A stretch of DNA of 64,000 bases, taken from the NCBI GenBank assembly GCA_951812925.1, contig OX638371.1, forward strand, positions 930,001 to 994,000, given 5' to 3'. This document shows positions 34,118 to 46,979 of this stretch, in pieces. A program made the position numbers and the translations under genes. Position 1 is the stretch's first letter. Every line of letters begins with the position of its first letter. Source of the stretch: Calliopum simillimum (lineage: Eukaryota > Arthropoda > Insecta > Diptera > Lauxaniidae). A model generated the notes under the pieces. That model did not search any database, had not been told where the DNA came from, and was given only the letters and a program-made list of their open reading frames with translations.

Positions 34118-37100
34118 TTATTCTGAATCGCTTTCACTATCTGACTGGAAATCACCAACTTCTATGGCAAACTCATATTCCTGGTCGCATCCTAAATACG
34201 AATCACTCATGAAGTACAGCGTATATTCGTGACGCCCAGGACTTGGTGCTACAAAGTCTAATTTCACCTTAGCCTTTTGTTGTAGGGTTAAACGTTTGAT
34301 AGACAGCAAAGAGTTGGTTTTTGGATCACCAATTACTACCCACCAGCCTTCTTCGCGTTTCTATGTTAACGAAAATTTCAGTGTTTTTAATTAATTTACA
34401 TACTTATGTTCAAAGAAACTTACTTGTGGGAAAAATGGTGCAATCACCGGACCAGTAACTTCATCTTCACGTTCAAGATGCACAACTACATTAACTGTAG
34501 ATCCAGAATTTATACGATCCTTATCAACCACCTCAAAGTTCATTTCAATGTTGGGATATCGATTACAGAAGCGTGCAACATCCGCCATTTGTTCTTCAGA
34601 TAACTGCAATAGCCTAATGCGATCGTCGTCTTCCAGTTCCATGATGTCAAAAACGGTTTCAATTTTCTAAAGATATAAATAGTTTTCGAAATTTCCTAGC
34701 GTTTGTCATATGTAAATCAACTTACTTTTTCTGTACAGCGTTTTATAATTTCTGCATTGAAATGTGGCAACTGCTTCAAATAAGAATCCTTACTCCACAT
34801 GCATTGTGTTACCATTTGAGCCAATTCCATAGCGGCCACAGCTGGAGATAGCCAACCATTCGAACTGAGTACATCAACGCATGCTTGTATTAAGCGAATA
34901 GCTTTGCCCAATATAATTTCTGTATCACCCTGCAGTTCCGGACCCAATTGTAAACGAGATAAATGAGCTTGCAGTAAACAGTTTGTTTTGACATGGGGAT
35001 CATTAAACCTAAATAGAAATGATATTGTATTATTGCCAAATGTTAAAATAAGACATTCATACTTGGGCGGAGCATCGTTTGGTCCGGTCAATTTGTTGGG
35101 CAATCGCTGAGACAATGAACGCAAAATGTTTTCTTCATGATGGCGTACAACAATATCTTCATATTCTGCTGCAGATGAAATAATTTCAAGTAAGCCGCGT
35201 ATCTTTGTCTTACTGTTTAGTGACAAACTGAAGAGTTCTGCAGAATACAAATGGAATTCGTTGCGGAGAGAAATTTACAATCAAAAACTCAAAGTGTACT
35301 TACCAATTGTTGTATAATTGATGTAGTAATACGCTGCAATCATGCCCAGGTTCAGTGGCAATGTGTCCATATCATCTTCAACGCTTATACATTTAGACTG
35401 TTCCAAATCAGAAAGTGTATTTTCAACCAATTCGGACAAATGATCTGACAGATGACGATGAGTTACTCCTTGCAAATTATAATAGTTTGGGTTTTGTGTG
35501 AGACGTCGATACAAAAATGTCCATGTCAAATAGTCCACTGCATCTTGTTTATTTTCAATCGTTTTAGTTACGACTTCAGCGTTGAAGTGGTCATGTAGAC
35601 GATGATCCAAATGGCTTTCAATTGGCAACGGTTCATTCAAAAACTTTTTGAAAAAATCTTTTTTAGAAGACTGACACATTAGACAGCACTTGGCATCAGC
35701 ATCTTCTATGGGCCGGTTAGCACGTCCAACCATTTGCAATACATCAGTAATAGGATAATCTTCGTAAGAGTGATTTTTGCCATTATAGAATTGGGTATCC
35801 ATTATAATGACTAAATGCGCTGATATATTCATTCCCCAACATAGATCTCGTGTAACAACAGCCACCTGCACAGCACCTGAGTCAAAAAGCTGCTCAACCA
35901 GGCGATGATCTGACGCTGTGAGGCCTTCGTGTATATAAGCTACACCCTGTGAGAGTGTCTCTTTAAGGGTCTTGTCTGACATTCTATCCAAAAATGGTTT
36001 AATATCATCTTCCTCAGCATGAAAGAATCGATTCGGCTGCAATTCAGCAGCACTATAGGTCAAAATATCGATTGCGGTTATACGGGCCTGTTTGCGCGAT
36101 GAGACAAATACGATAACCGGCTTATGTGGACTAAATTTAATAATTGCATTATATACAGGCTTCGACATCGAGGCAATACGCGTTGCATTGTGTGTTACAT
36201 TATAGCCTTGTATGTGTAGTTCCAACGGTATGGGCCTAACGCATGGGTGAAAATTGAATGTTGCGTTGGGGTTGCAACCCAACCATTGGGCAACATCTCT
36301 TGCATCGGACAATGCTGTGGACAACGCTACAATACGAATCTGTTTTTCAATTTGTGAAGAAATGTAGCGCATACGAGAGCAAACGACTTCCAAAACTGGT
36401 CCGTCTTCACCACCCACTAACTGCAGTTCATCAACAATGAAAAGGTGTACATTTTGCACATTTTTGCGTTGCTTCCAACGTCGCGACAACACGTCCCATT
36501 TATCTGCTGTTGTAACAATCACTTGACCTTTCGCCAACAGCTTAAGATCAGTACCAGTTTCACCCGTCAATTTAACAACTTTAATTGACAAACTGCCAAA
36601 CTTGGAATGCCAGTCAGCGAAAACCAGATCAGCGAGAGCTTCTTTAGAAACCAAATATACACAACGTCCTTCGGGGTTTTGAGAAAATAAACGCATAATG
36701 GCGAATTCGGCAATCGTTATTTTTCCGGAACCTGTAGGAGCACCTATAAATACATTGTCATCGCTGTTGTAAACCGCATTGAAAACTTGCGTCTGTATGG
36801 GATTAAATTGTGGAAAACGATCAATATAAAATGACTCAAAGTTGGTTTTACGAAGCGCTGTGATAGGCAACGGCTGCAGATCAAGCAACTCCGTGGGTGG
36901 CAAATTTTTCTCAGGTAAGATCAAGTGACGGAAGGATACAGGCAATTGAGTTTCAGAACCAATCCAACGATCCGAGACGATACGTAGGAAATACTGAGGC
37001 GGTAGTGGTTCATAGACTGGTACGAAAAATTTGATTGAATGGTCATCTGCAGAGTATTTCTCTTTGAGAAGGAAGAACTCGTGATGTAATATAACTTCCG

Positions 37101-40100
37101 AGTCAACATCTTCAATTAAAATCCAAAATCCTTCAGATTGACCATGTACCTTTTCGTCCCATTGAAAATCAGGTGTTATTGTCAATTCCACACGCAAGGT
37201 CGAACGTGTTATGGGCTGAATATGAGTGGACAAATCCAATTTCGGGAACTGATGCACAAATTTATGAATTGTCTTACCTAGTTTGGGTACACGAATAAGC
37301 TCACCAATCTCATTTGGTTCCAAGTCATATAGTCTTTCCCAAGGAAAGTTTTTCTTTTCCAGTTTTTTTGCAATTTCATCAGGCATCTTTTTGAACTGTC
37401 GAAGGGGAGTCATAGATTGCCACATGCGACGGTCAATCATTTTGCAAAGTGTCAAAGTCTTATCAGATAATTGCGCCCAACCACGATGCAACACAATTTC
37501 AAATATCGAACGCATCAGGCGCGAGGCAGATTGAGTTATGAAAACCATATCTGACATAAGAGCAAAACCCTCCAGTTTCAGCTGAGAAATGTAAGCCTGC
37601 AGTAGGACATTTACCTTAGCGCTGCTTTCTTCCATTGACTCTTTAATTGGGATTGGAACACGTTCCATAAGTTTTTGTAATTCAAGTTTCTCCTCTTCAC
37701 GTACTGCAATGTGCTTAAACTCTGAAGAGAGCGAGAACACACGAAATAGTTCTATTTCACTCAGAGTTGGCTTCAATAGCTGATTGTAGGTCATCATGGT
37801 TTCATGTGTACAGTAATAATGAGAAGCAATGCGCCCCAATTCTGTAACCTGAAAGTTACCACTTTTACGATCGTACTTCACCAGTCCACTACGATCCAAG
37901 TGCAGCGCAGCTGTGTGTATTAAATCAGCGCGGTATTGTTCAAGCAGCGGATCCTCTTTTATTTTGTCATGTGAAACTCCATAAAGTATTGGGTTGCGTA
38001 ACATACGTATGTAAAGGTATGTGTAGCCGAGCCAATTTACGGCATCCTTCAAATTCTGTACTGTACCCAGCACTATTTCAGCATTAAGCATATCGGGCAT
38101 TTTGGCTACAAATTGCGATTCAATCGGCAATTGTTGATTAAGAAGCGACAAATAAAATTGCAATTCGCTGTGATTTGTGATGAGGATACCTTCACCTTTT
38201 GTGTCGTACTGAGGACGACCGGCGCGACCAAGCATTTGAAGCACGTCCAAAGCACTCAGTTCAACCCAACGTCCTTTCTCAGGATTGTAAACCTGTGTTC
38301 CCTTAATGATAACAGTATGGGCAGGCAAATTAACACCCCACGCCAAAGTTGCCGTAGAAACCAGCACTTGAATGTGTCGATCAGCAAAGAGATCTTCCAC
38401 TAAAGTTCTGTCAACACGAGTCATTCCAGCGTGATGTATTGCAAAACCATAAGGCAATAACTCTTTTAATTCATTGTTTTTCACCTGCTCTGCTTCAGTT
38501 CGCAAGACTTCCATACTAGCTGAACCTTCGCGCAAAAAGTTACCCAATGTATCTTTCTCCAAGCACATGTCACGAACCGCGCGTGCCGTTTTACCCGTCT
38601 CTTTGCGAGAATGCACAAATACAAGGACCTGATTTTGTCCCGCATGCTCCATGGTCTTTTCATAAACGATTTCGTTCATTACTTGGAAACGCTTTAGTGC
38701 CTTTTTCTCTGTTACACCAATGTATTGTTGCTCTAAAGCTACCGGCCTAAAACTATTATCGAAATAGAATAAGCCCTTATCAGGTTTGACACGCAAAAAG
38801 GTCGCAACATCCTGATAGTTGGGTAATGTCGCAGATAGGCCAACTAAACGCACTTCTTCCTGTGTTGTTTCAATGTTGCGTATAGTTCTAGCAACCAAAG
38901 CTTCAAGGACTGGCCCGCGTTCATCATGAAGTAAATGAATTTCATCAATAATCACCAAACGTACGAGTGTGGTAAATGTTTTTTCTCCACCCTTGCGCGT
39001 TATAATGTCCCACTTTTCCGGAGTACAAACAATAATCTGCGTAGCAGCGATTTGTTCACGAGTGAGCTGGTGGTCACCCGTCAATTCTGAAACCGTCAAA
39101 TTGTAACAGGCTAAACGCCTACCAAAGTTGCCAACCATTTCTTGCACCAATGACTTCATGGGCGCGACATAAATTATTTTGAAGTCATCAGCATTGATCG
39201 TCCCATCTTCGTTAATATGTTTGCCAATTTCTCGCATCATAGTGAGCAGCGCCACATTAGTTTTTCCTGCACCAGTTGGAGCACACAACAACATATTCTC
39301 ATCACTTTCCAGAGCAGCCTTCCATAATCTACTTTGAATTCTGTTCAGTGATTTGAATCCGTCAAAAACTGGTTGCACATATTTGGGTAGTTTATCAATT
39401 GGCTGAAGCTCTTCTTTGTCTTCGAATGGTACAGCTTTTAATGCAGGCACATGCACCTCCTCATATCCTTTCCGCTGCTTACGAAACGAACCATCTGGCA
39501 ATTGGCATCGCTTGTTTGCCATAAAATGTGAACCTTGTGTGAAAGACAACTCATCCAGTTCGAGCAATTGTCGAACACCATTTACTAGTCCAGCTGCTCC
39601 CTGACCAATATCATCATTTTCCTCTTTGCCACGCTTACTTGAACGCATGGCGTTTTCGTTATCATCTTCTTCACTTTTTCCTGTATCCAATTGTCGCAGT
39701 ATTTTCGACAAATGGCTATCTGCCTTCATTTTATCACGTATCCTTTGTCTCTCACTTTCAGTTTGAGCTGATGCCAACATGGTGCAGTAAAGAATCATTT
39801 GACGATTGTTTTTCAGCTGCTTGATGAAATCGAAGCTGTCGTAACCCAGCAATAAGACCAATTGATTTTCACAATCTCTGTTATCGGAAGCATCTTTCAG
39901 AATCCTTAGGACATCCGCTGCTTTACTCTGTGATACCATAGCATCATTGTAGTATTTACTTAAACAACGCTGTAACCAATAAGCGTCAATGTCTAAAGGA
40001 TGTAGACCACGCTCCTTCTTAACGTTACCCGATTCTTCCGGCAAGAGCTTAATGATGAAATAAAAGACTGATTAAGATATCATTTTTTGATGTATGGTGA

Positions 40101-41093
40101 AGCTACTTACATTTTCTGCATGTAGTGTGTGATCAATACGTGCTTCTTCTCCTTCTTCCTGACCATCTTCATCACGAATTTCACCATACATATCGTTATC
40201 ACTTTCCTCCTCTGATTCTTCAAACTGAACGTTTATGCCATAAGTTTCGTCTATTTGTTCCTCATTTGTAGCCGAGCTGAGAGCATTGACAGCGTCGGAA
40301 CCAAAGTCGGTTATTTTTTTACCCAAGTTAACCAGCAGGGCAAATCTTTAAGGAAAAAGAAATGAGTGCAGAATTATTATAAAACTCGAACTTCTTACCT
40401 TTCATCTGTTACTGCACCCAGCAAAGTGTCAATTTCACGTTTCCTCTCGCGATCTTTCAATTTGTCGTTTTTTAGCACCGCAAGAATTTCATCTGCGGCA
40501 CCACAAAGAATATCACGAGGTTGATCACCTAGGGCCTCCTGAATGAAACTCAGTAAAACTTCGTAGGTTTGGCGTGTTTCTTGAGTTTTAGGTCTATAGA
40601 CGATTCCAACCATTTCGTCCACGCCCTCTGATAGTAGTGTGGCCCCCTTCATTCGCTCAAAGTCATATTGAGCCTCATCACGCTTCTGTCGTCTGCCAAA
40701 AGGTAAAACAAATATTTATTATTAAACATTATTTCCAACAAAATAAATTGTGGTAATTACTTTGCTTTTCTTTCTTCCGTCTTTTCAGGTTTAGTACGCT
40801 GATACCGGTCACCCATGCGAGTACCTTCCAATTTGCCCACAAGGGAAACAACTTCGCCAGTGGCCTCATCGCGTCGTGGGCGTTCAATTAAACGAACATC
40901 AGCTTGCAGCACAAGATTTGAGTTCTAAAAGGCAAAATAACATAGGAAAAGATATGTAAATACGGACGCTCTTTCATTTTACGGCAGTTTCAATTTGGTA
41001 AACGTTTGCCGAAAAAAAATTTTCAAAACACAATTTTTAATTACTTACAGCTTTGTACTCGTACTGGAGTTGTCGAGCTGCTGCATCAGCCAT
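34118..41093 (-). CDS. Brr2: Brr2 / SNRNP200, U5 snRNP RNA helicase (Drosophila l(3)72Ab)
   Basis: Nine exons on the minus strand: 41049-41093, 40761-40924, 40399-40692, 40111-40345, 35304-40047, 35063-35237, 34726-35008, 34424-34666 and 34118-34360. Every junction is GT-AG and in phase, giving 2141 residues (human 2136). Brr2 unwinds U4/U6 snRNA to activate the spliceosome in the nucleus. The first helicase cassette is canonical: Walker A APTGAGKT at about 502-509 and DEIH at 614-617, with SATLPN and QMLGRAGRP motifs, followed by Sec63/Ig-like domains. The second cassette is degenerate: its Walker A reads GSGKI (I1356 in place of Thr) and its DExH box reads DELQ (1452-1455). An acidic low-complexity stretch (about 190-240) and an acidic SDSESDSE tail are present. 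The second cassette is known to be catalytically silent in the family and to serve as a protein docking site. The gene is intact. Confidence 0.98.
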
Positions 41094-41359
41094 TTTTAAT
41101 TATTTAATTTAATCAAAAATAGCAGCAAATTCCTTTTAATAATCTTTTTTTAAAGAATTTATCGAATTTTCACACGATGGATGGATTTCTTTTTCTAATC
41201 TCTATAAACAGAGATGCTATAAATTTATTATTCAGGGCTGAAGAAGAATAAAAAATTATCCACGTACGTCAAAAATTCTCCATGTACGTCAAAAATTTTT
41301 TATTTTAATCAGCCAGTTTTGATCAGAATTTGTTAGCTGTGCAACGAATCTGAATTTAA

Positions 41360-41872
41360 TGTATTAACGTTTATGAAGACAACGATAGATACTTCAATTC
41401 GCTAAATCAGTATGACTATGAAGAATTCTACAATGAAAATGACGATAGCAGCGAAGGCTCTGAGGAGGAGGAAAACTATTCTGATTTCGATGAAAACGAT
41501 TATGAGGAGGAAGAGGACAGCTGGGGATACTCATCATCGTCTAATGAAATGAACGATATCCATAGTACAGACACCAGAAGATGTTCCAGAAGATTTAATT
41601 ATACACCAAGGTATGTAATAATTATTAGTGCAAAAGGACGAAAATTTATTTCTCTTCTAGGTACCGCTACGAAACGTAACTTAAAATCTACTGATAATGT
41701 AAGCTTCGATAGCGACAATGACGAAATGCAGGTTGTAGAGCTGAAACAGCAACATGTATCTGTTAAAATTGTTGAACAGCCTAAAGCATACGGAAAAACA
41801 GAACTTTTGAAATTAAGTGAAACAATAATGGAGTATAACTTTCCAGATGTACACCATAAAAAATTGTTGTAG
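41360..41872 (+). pseudogene. Acidic protein fragment without a start codon
   Basis: An open frame from 41360 (after a stop at 41357) to the stop at 41872 has no ATG until 41549. The first 60 residues are very acidic (repeated EEE, DD and Y, as in EEEENYSDFDENDYEEEED), then a basic patch (TRRCSRRFNYTPR) and a VVELKQQHVSVKIVEQ segment. A possible 50-nt intron (GTATGT to CTTCTAG) sits inside, but removing it breaks the frame. It could be the last exon of a gene whose start I cannot see, or a captured fragment. It begins 270 bp from the Brr2 start, in divergent orientation. Family not recognised. Confidence 0.4.
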
Positions 41873-41879
41873 AATGGAT

Positions 41880-42861
41880 TGTAAATGATTTCTGATTAAT
41901 AATACCCTATTCTCAGTTGCCTAAAATCAGAAAATCTTGATAATCACAGAACCACGTTCACACCTTTTACCTGGATGAGTCATCTATCATTTCAATGACA
42001 CTTTTTTGGCGTTTACCAAATCACGACACAATTTTAAATTTTTTCAAATATATTTTTATATATTTCATTATTTAAATTTTTTTTTTTTTAAACAGTTGAG
42101 ACGAACACATTTTTGATTTTAGCTTTAATTTGCTTTTTATTAAAAATATTTTATTTGTTTACATTTTGCATTTGTCAAAAGAAAAAGAAATTTCCTAATT
42201 TCCCTGGGATGTTTTGAATTTGGAGATGCCACCTGCCGATTTTTTGGATTAAATGATCTAATTATTTAAAAACTAGCTAATCTTTCCATACAAATCGAAA
42301 AGCTTTTTATATGAAAAACTATCCTGGTTAGTGCTAAATCAGCATTCATCTGGCTAACCAGGCAAGTGAGAATAAGGTACGGGCTATGTTTGCGCTCGAT
42401 TCATCGCTTTGATCAAAAAGCTTTCTAAATGAAAAGTAATTGAAATCACACAGATTTCGCAGCAGGCTTGTATAACTTATTTTACAATGTTCATTGTTCG
42501 GACGGATGTTCTGATACGACTGAAATACTTTATTTTTCGTGCAACCATTTTTACGAATTGAAATATTAGTTAAAAATGATTTTATTGGAACATGTTTTGT
42601 TCGTACGACTTTATTTTCATACGAATGCAATTATTGAATTGAACTATTGTGCTGTGTGTTTTTGTGGACACTAAATTTGGGCTTGTGTGAGCTCATCTTG
42701 ATAAACACGTGGGAAAGCATCAACAAATGTGCTTGTCTTAGTCGTGGTTGCGTAGCAATAAGCGATAGCAAATCGGTAATTATTGAGTTCTGTGGACTTT
42801 TGACAAAAAACCTTACTCGAAATAAGACATTTTTTCAGGATTTTGTTCATAAACGTAAAAC
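41880..42861. other. No gene; partial repeat at 42410-42475
   Basis: The segment near 42410-42475 (ATCAAAAAGCTTTCTAAATG, AAAAGTAATTGAAATC) is a diverged relative of the arm at 46425-46480, so a fragment of that element family lies here. Otherwise nothing is recognised. Confidence 0.5.
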
Positions 42862-43933
42862 TTATGTCGTTTTCCATTGGGAAATCTAGATTTTGCTCTC
42901 AGATCAAAAAATTTTCTTGCTGAATGGAACACAAAAACAGAGCAATTGCTCTTAAGTGTTTTGTTTTTACTCGGGCTGATGACGGGTACAAATGTTTTGA
43001 CATTTTTAGTATTAGACAAGGTTGTAGTAGTGCTCTGTCAAATTTGAATTTAGGTATTTCAAATTCAAAGAAAAATTCATAACAATAATTTGAATTTGCA
43101 TTCCCAAAATGTTTATATTTAGCTTTAACTTTAGAAACATTTACTTTTAGCCAATAAAAGGAGAACAATTGCAGATGCTTAAACAAATTAATGAAAGTCG
43201 ACGTATGGAAATTGTTTATTTTAAATTATTCTGTTCGCGGTTCATACTAATAAATAATGGATTGTTCAAATAATTTTCAGTTGATTCCCTTATTTTTTCA
43301 AATCCATGCAGAAGTCCCGAACTTATACCCGAATTTATATAGGTTTTGTCTTCAACTTCCGGTAGCTACATTCCTTGCTCCAAGGTTTTCCTTCAAAAAA
43401 ATAAAGTTTTGCTTAAACTGCAAGCCTTAGCAGCCTTATTCAAAAATTCAATGAATAGTATTAAATACCTCTTTTATTGTGCATCTTCTCTTTCTATGAG
43501 TTTGATTTTTGTCAGCTCAAATGGACTTCCATAATTTCCGTTCTCAAATTAAATTACAAACTGTTTATTGCAGCTGACTTTTTATTTAATAAATAATATT
43601 GTTACCCGATCTAGAAAATGAAGGCGGCGGATATCGGTAGATGTCGGTCCGATATCGTTTTTGTGTCGGCGGCCGGACTTGGCGGCATCGGAGAGCGGTA
43701 GCATCGCGGGCCGCTTTTCGATTAGCCGAACTGCGCAAACGTGGTTGAACCCGTCATCGGGCCGATAAATATTAGAGATTAACGGGCCGATATTCGCTAG
43801 CTGACAAAGGGCCGAATGCGGATTCATCTTGGATGCGCCGAACTGCGCGAACGCCAGAAATAATAATGTCAATCACACTTGAAACGTGACATGGAAATTA
43901 ATTAATTTAACCGCATGTGATACGAATTCCACA

Positions 43934-44200
43934 ATGAGTTATCAAGGCAACGCCGAAAGAATAAGACGATGTCGGCAGAGGCAACACGAATTGGATTTAA
44001 TTCAGAGACAAGCACTTCAGGATATCGCAAATTTGGACAATGAAAGTAATATAACCATTATTAATAAAAAAAATTATAATTTGCGTAGCTATGTTATTCG
44101 CTGTATTCCTGGCCAATTTGAAATGCATGTTTCACGTTGCCCTGGAAAGATGGAAAAATTTTCGCTACCCCGATGTAAATTATTTATTGTATACCTATAA
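43934..44200 (+). CDS. Small basic ORF in the 5.2-kb element, unknown
   Basis: 88 codons from ATG 43934. The start region is rich in Arg/Gln (NAERIRRCRQRQHELDLIQRQ) and looks like a short basic helix; the rest is unremarkable. It may be the remnant of an element-encoded protein. No family recognised, and expression is doubtful. Confidence 0.25.
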   Translation: MSYQGNAERIRRCRQRQHELDLIQRQALQDIANLDNESNITIINKKNYNLRSYVIRCIPGQFEMHVSRCPGKMEKFSLPRCKLFIVYL

Positions 44201-44216
44201 CACTTGCACATCTATT

Positions 44217-44300
44217 GCAAGAGGAGCAAGGGCACGAGCAAGAGGAGCAAGGGCACGAGCAAGAGGAGCAAGGGTACGAGCAAGAGGAGCAAGGGCAAGG
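44217..44300 (+). repeat. 21-bp tandem repeat, about four units
   Basis: Unit GCAAGAGGAGCAAGGGCACGA repeated about four times with few changes. It translates as an Arg/Ala/Gly repeat that lies just after the small ORF and inflates a spurious frame. Confidence 0.9.
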
Positions 44301-44894
44301 CAGACAAAAGAAGAAGGCACAGACTGAAAACGTTGATCAAAATTAGTTTAGTTTACTTTCTGTTTTAATTTTTCTACCATTCATTTTTGGCTTTGAGGGG
44401 GGAGTTTGGTAGAGGAGGCTAAAAGTATATGAGTCATTTTGCAGGACGATTTCAAGAACAAGGCACAAATGAATCTTCTCGACATCCTCAGTAATTATTC
44501 ATCTATTGTTACTGTGCACAAGCTTGTTTTTTCTAGACCCGCTGAGCAACAAATGGTAGAATAACTCATATTTTCAGCCTCCTCCCAGACAAATTAATTA
44601 TTAAACGTTTAATGAATTAAACTTATGTTTTAAGGAAAGCAATTCTTCAGTTTTGTACCAAAAAGATGAGTGCCATATATAAGTTAAAATAATAATAGGT
44701 GCGTTTTCGTGGCAAGTGGGCTTAAATGTGTTAACGGTGGGTCGAACAAAACGCTGCATTGTGAATAGCACTTTCGAAAATGATGTTCTTCTTTATTAAC
44801 AGCTGACATTTGTTTATGTTTCGGTTTTTTTTTTTTTTTTGGTTAATTTTTTACAAAATTTTCTAGAAAAAATTAAATAGTTTTCTACAGAAAA

Positions 44895-45540
44895 ATGAAT
44901 GGTTCGAACAAAGTCACATTATGTTTTTTCAATATCGGCGCCAGTGCCAAGGAAAATTCGCTGAAAAATATTTTCGGTAAAAGCAACTTACAGCATTTGG
45001 CACATGTCGAAAAATCCAGATTATTCGGGTAATGGACATGCTATGGTTTTAAATGTTCAAAAGCCAAGCTTAGGATGTAGCTGCGGTTGTGGTATTAAAC
45101 ATCACATTCACACCAAGGGTGAACGCGAATTGGTTGAGTTTAACTAATTGTCGCAGAGCGTAAAGCACATAAAGCAAAAGTTGTGCCAACTGCTTTGGAT
45201 GGATTCACTTGTCGTCAGTTTCAACGTCAATCATATAGTTGACACTGAGGAAGAACCCGAAATTGATCCAAATGCTGATGAACCCGATATGGGTGAAATG
45301 CGTAGCAAGCCACAATTTCCTACAAAGAAAACCACAGGAGGACGACCAATGACCAAAAAATTTATGAAATGTGTATTTTTGAAGGCGAGTGGAATGATAA
45401 AGTATACGCTGTTGCTGGTGATGTGCTCGATGGTTATCTATATGATTTACTTATGAATTTATTTGAAGAGAAGGGTATCAGCAATGAATTTGTTGAAAAA
45501 TTGTCTGACCACTTTGCAGCAATGTACCACCGGGTCTTGA
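44895..45540 (+). pseudogene. P32 / C1QBP pseudogene
   Basis: Broken in several frames but recognisable. HTKGERELVEF is followed after a frameshift by IVAERKAHKAKVVPTALDGF; after a deletion come SFNVNHIVDTEEEPEIDPNA and DMGEMRSKPQF; after another shift FEGEWNDKVYAVAGDVLDGY and LEEKGISNEF-like sequence. This is the order of the P32 mitochondrial matrix acidic protein (Drosophila P32, human C1QBP). In-frame stops and shifts rule out a normal product. It lies on the plus strand inside the 5.2-kb element. Confidence 0.85.
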
Positions 45541-45629
45541 TTAATATGAAGAAGGTCGCTGCTTTGGTTTTGGATAGTTTACCATCAGCACATTTCGAAA
45601 AAGTACGCCAAGGGACTACAACGACGAGC

Positions 45630-45795
45630 ACCATATTGTAGAGAACACTTAAGTGCATTAAATGTGCATATACCAGAAGCCGGTTATGGCAGTCGTACGC
45701 ATACGATAACTTGATTAGATGACAACAATAAATTGAATTTTCATGAGGAGACAATGGCTGGAGTGGATCCAGATGATAAGTGGACAACTACACAT
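45630..45795 (+). pseudogene. Tango2-like C-terminal fragment, broken
   Basis: Reads REHLSALNVHIPEAGYGSRT, HTIT, a stop, then LDDNNKLNFHEETM and GVDPDDKWTTTHI. The YG-[ST]-RT-[HN]-T plus acidic/aromatic tail is how I remember Tango2 proteins ending. Only about 50 codons remain and they are interrupted. The join to the preceding P32 remnant is not resolved. Confidence 0.5.
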
Positions 45796-45797
45796 AT

Positions 45798-46483
45798 TCA
45801 GGCCTGTTCCGTAATCCGCGTGGTTTCAATTACTTTTTAGTTAGGCGGCTTCTTGATGAAAATGGTGAGTCACACGATAAAAAGTAAAGGATCTTTTTTG
45901 CGGAGAATTTCAGGTTCTATAAATAATATTCATTTGTATTTATTAAAAAGTATCTGTTTCGGAAATATTCGATAAAGCCTAACTTTTCGATTTTTCCCAT
46001 GTTTTTAAGAATGTTTCTTAAACGGTTACTTTTTCGTTAATGCAAGTCAATGTTATTTGTAGAACCTGTAATTTTCCACAAAAAAGATTCTTACTGCCAT
46101 ACCTAAATTGGAGCGTCAGGCGTTGCGTTATTTAACGTTACACAAAAGCGTCAAGCGCTATACCGAAATAAAGAGCGTTGCGTTGAAGTCATTCGTTTGT
46201 CAAAATCATATTGTTATTTCTTTTTTTACTTTTCTGCAGCTAACTTCACTCCATAACGCTTTGTCAAAATTGGAAATTCGAATAGCTCAGCGTTGAGCGT
46301 TGGCAATTTCGGTATGCGCCATACAAATTGTATGTGCATGAGAAATTTTTGACAGTAAAATAACGCTGACGCTCCAATTTAGGTATGGCAGTTATACTTT
46401 TTATCGTGTGACTCACCATTTTCATCAAAAAGGCTCCTAAATGAAAAGTAATTGAAACCATACGGATTACGGAACAGGCCTGA
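45798..46483. repeat. Inverted-repeat element with an inner inverted-repeat element
   Basis: Outer arms TCAGGCCTGTTCCGTAATCC ... GTGAGTCACACGATAAAAAGTA start at 45798 and are mirrored to 46483. An inner inverted pair ACTGCCATACCTAAATTGGA ... GCGTCAG lies at 46093 and 46392. The inner pair looks like a separate 300-bp MITE inserted in the outer element. No target duplication is certain. Confidence 0.75.
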
Positions 46484-46979
46484 TTGAGAAGCAATACTTT
46501 GACGATTTAAATAAACTGCAAATGTATAATTAATCGTGTACAAAGACGAGTTCAACTTTTGTATGCAAAAATAAATGTATTCAGAAATTTTCTCAGGTCA
46601 CTTACGGCCAGAAGTAATTTTAATACTTTTAATGTATTTAATGATCCAAATAAGTCTAATATTTTAAAAAAATATGCATCATTTAGTTTGCGTACTTCAT
46701 TTTATACAGTAATTAATTTAACACGCCTTGCTTGCAAACTGTTTTTTTTTTTTACAAGCTTACAATAAAATATTGACTTTATATTTTAAAAAGAAACCCG
46801 CAATCATTTCATTTTTTAAAAGATTTTTTTGTATCTTGCTCTTCACACCTTTCAATGCTGCTTTGCGTGAAGTTTTAACAGCGCTTTTAAACTCATGCGA
46901 AATCGCGTGACCCATATAGTAAATTAAAGAAGATTTTATTATTAAAATTATGATTTTGAATTGTTTCAATTAATTTTAC

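Noticed and set aside
34391..34642. Separate short genes within the Brr2 span
   Set aside because: Together with 34118-34309 and 34717-35250 these are the final exons of Brr2, joined by in-phase GT-AG introns.
44895..45641. P32 as a working gene
   Set aside because: Frameshifts, stops and a deletion interrupt the conserved blocks.
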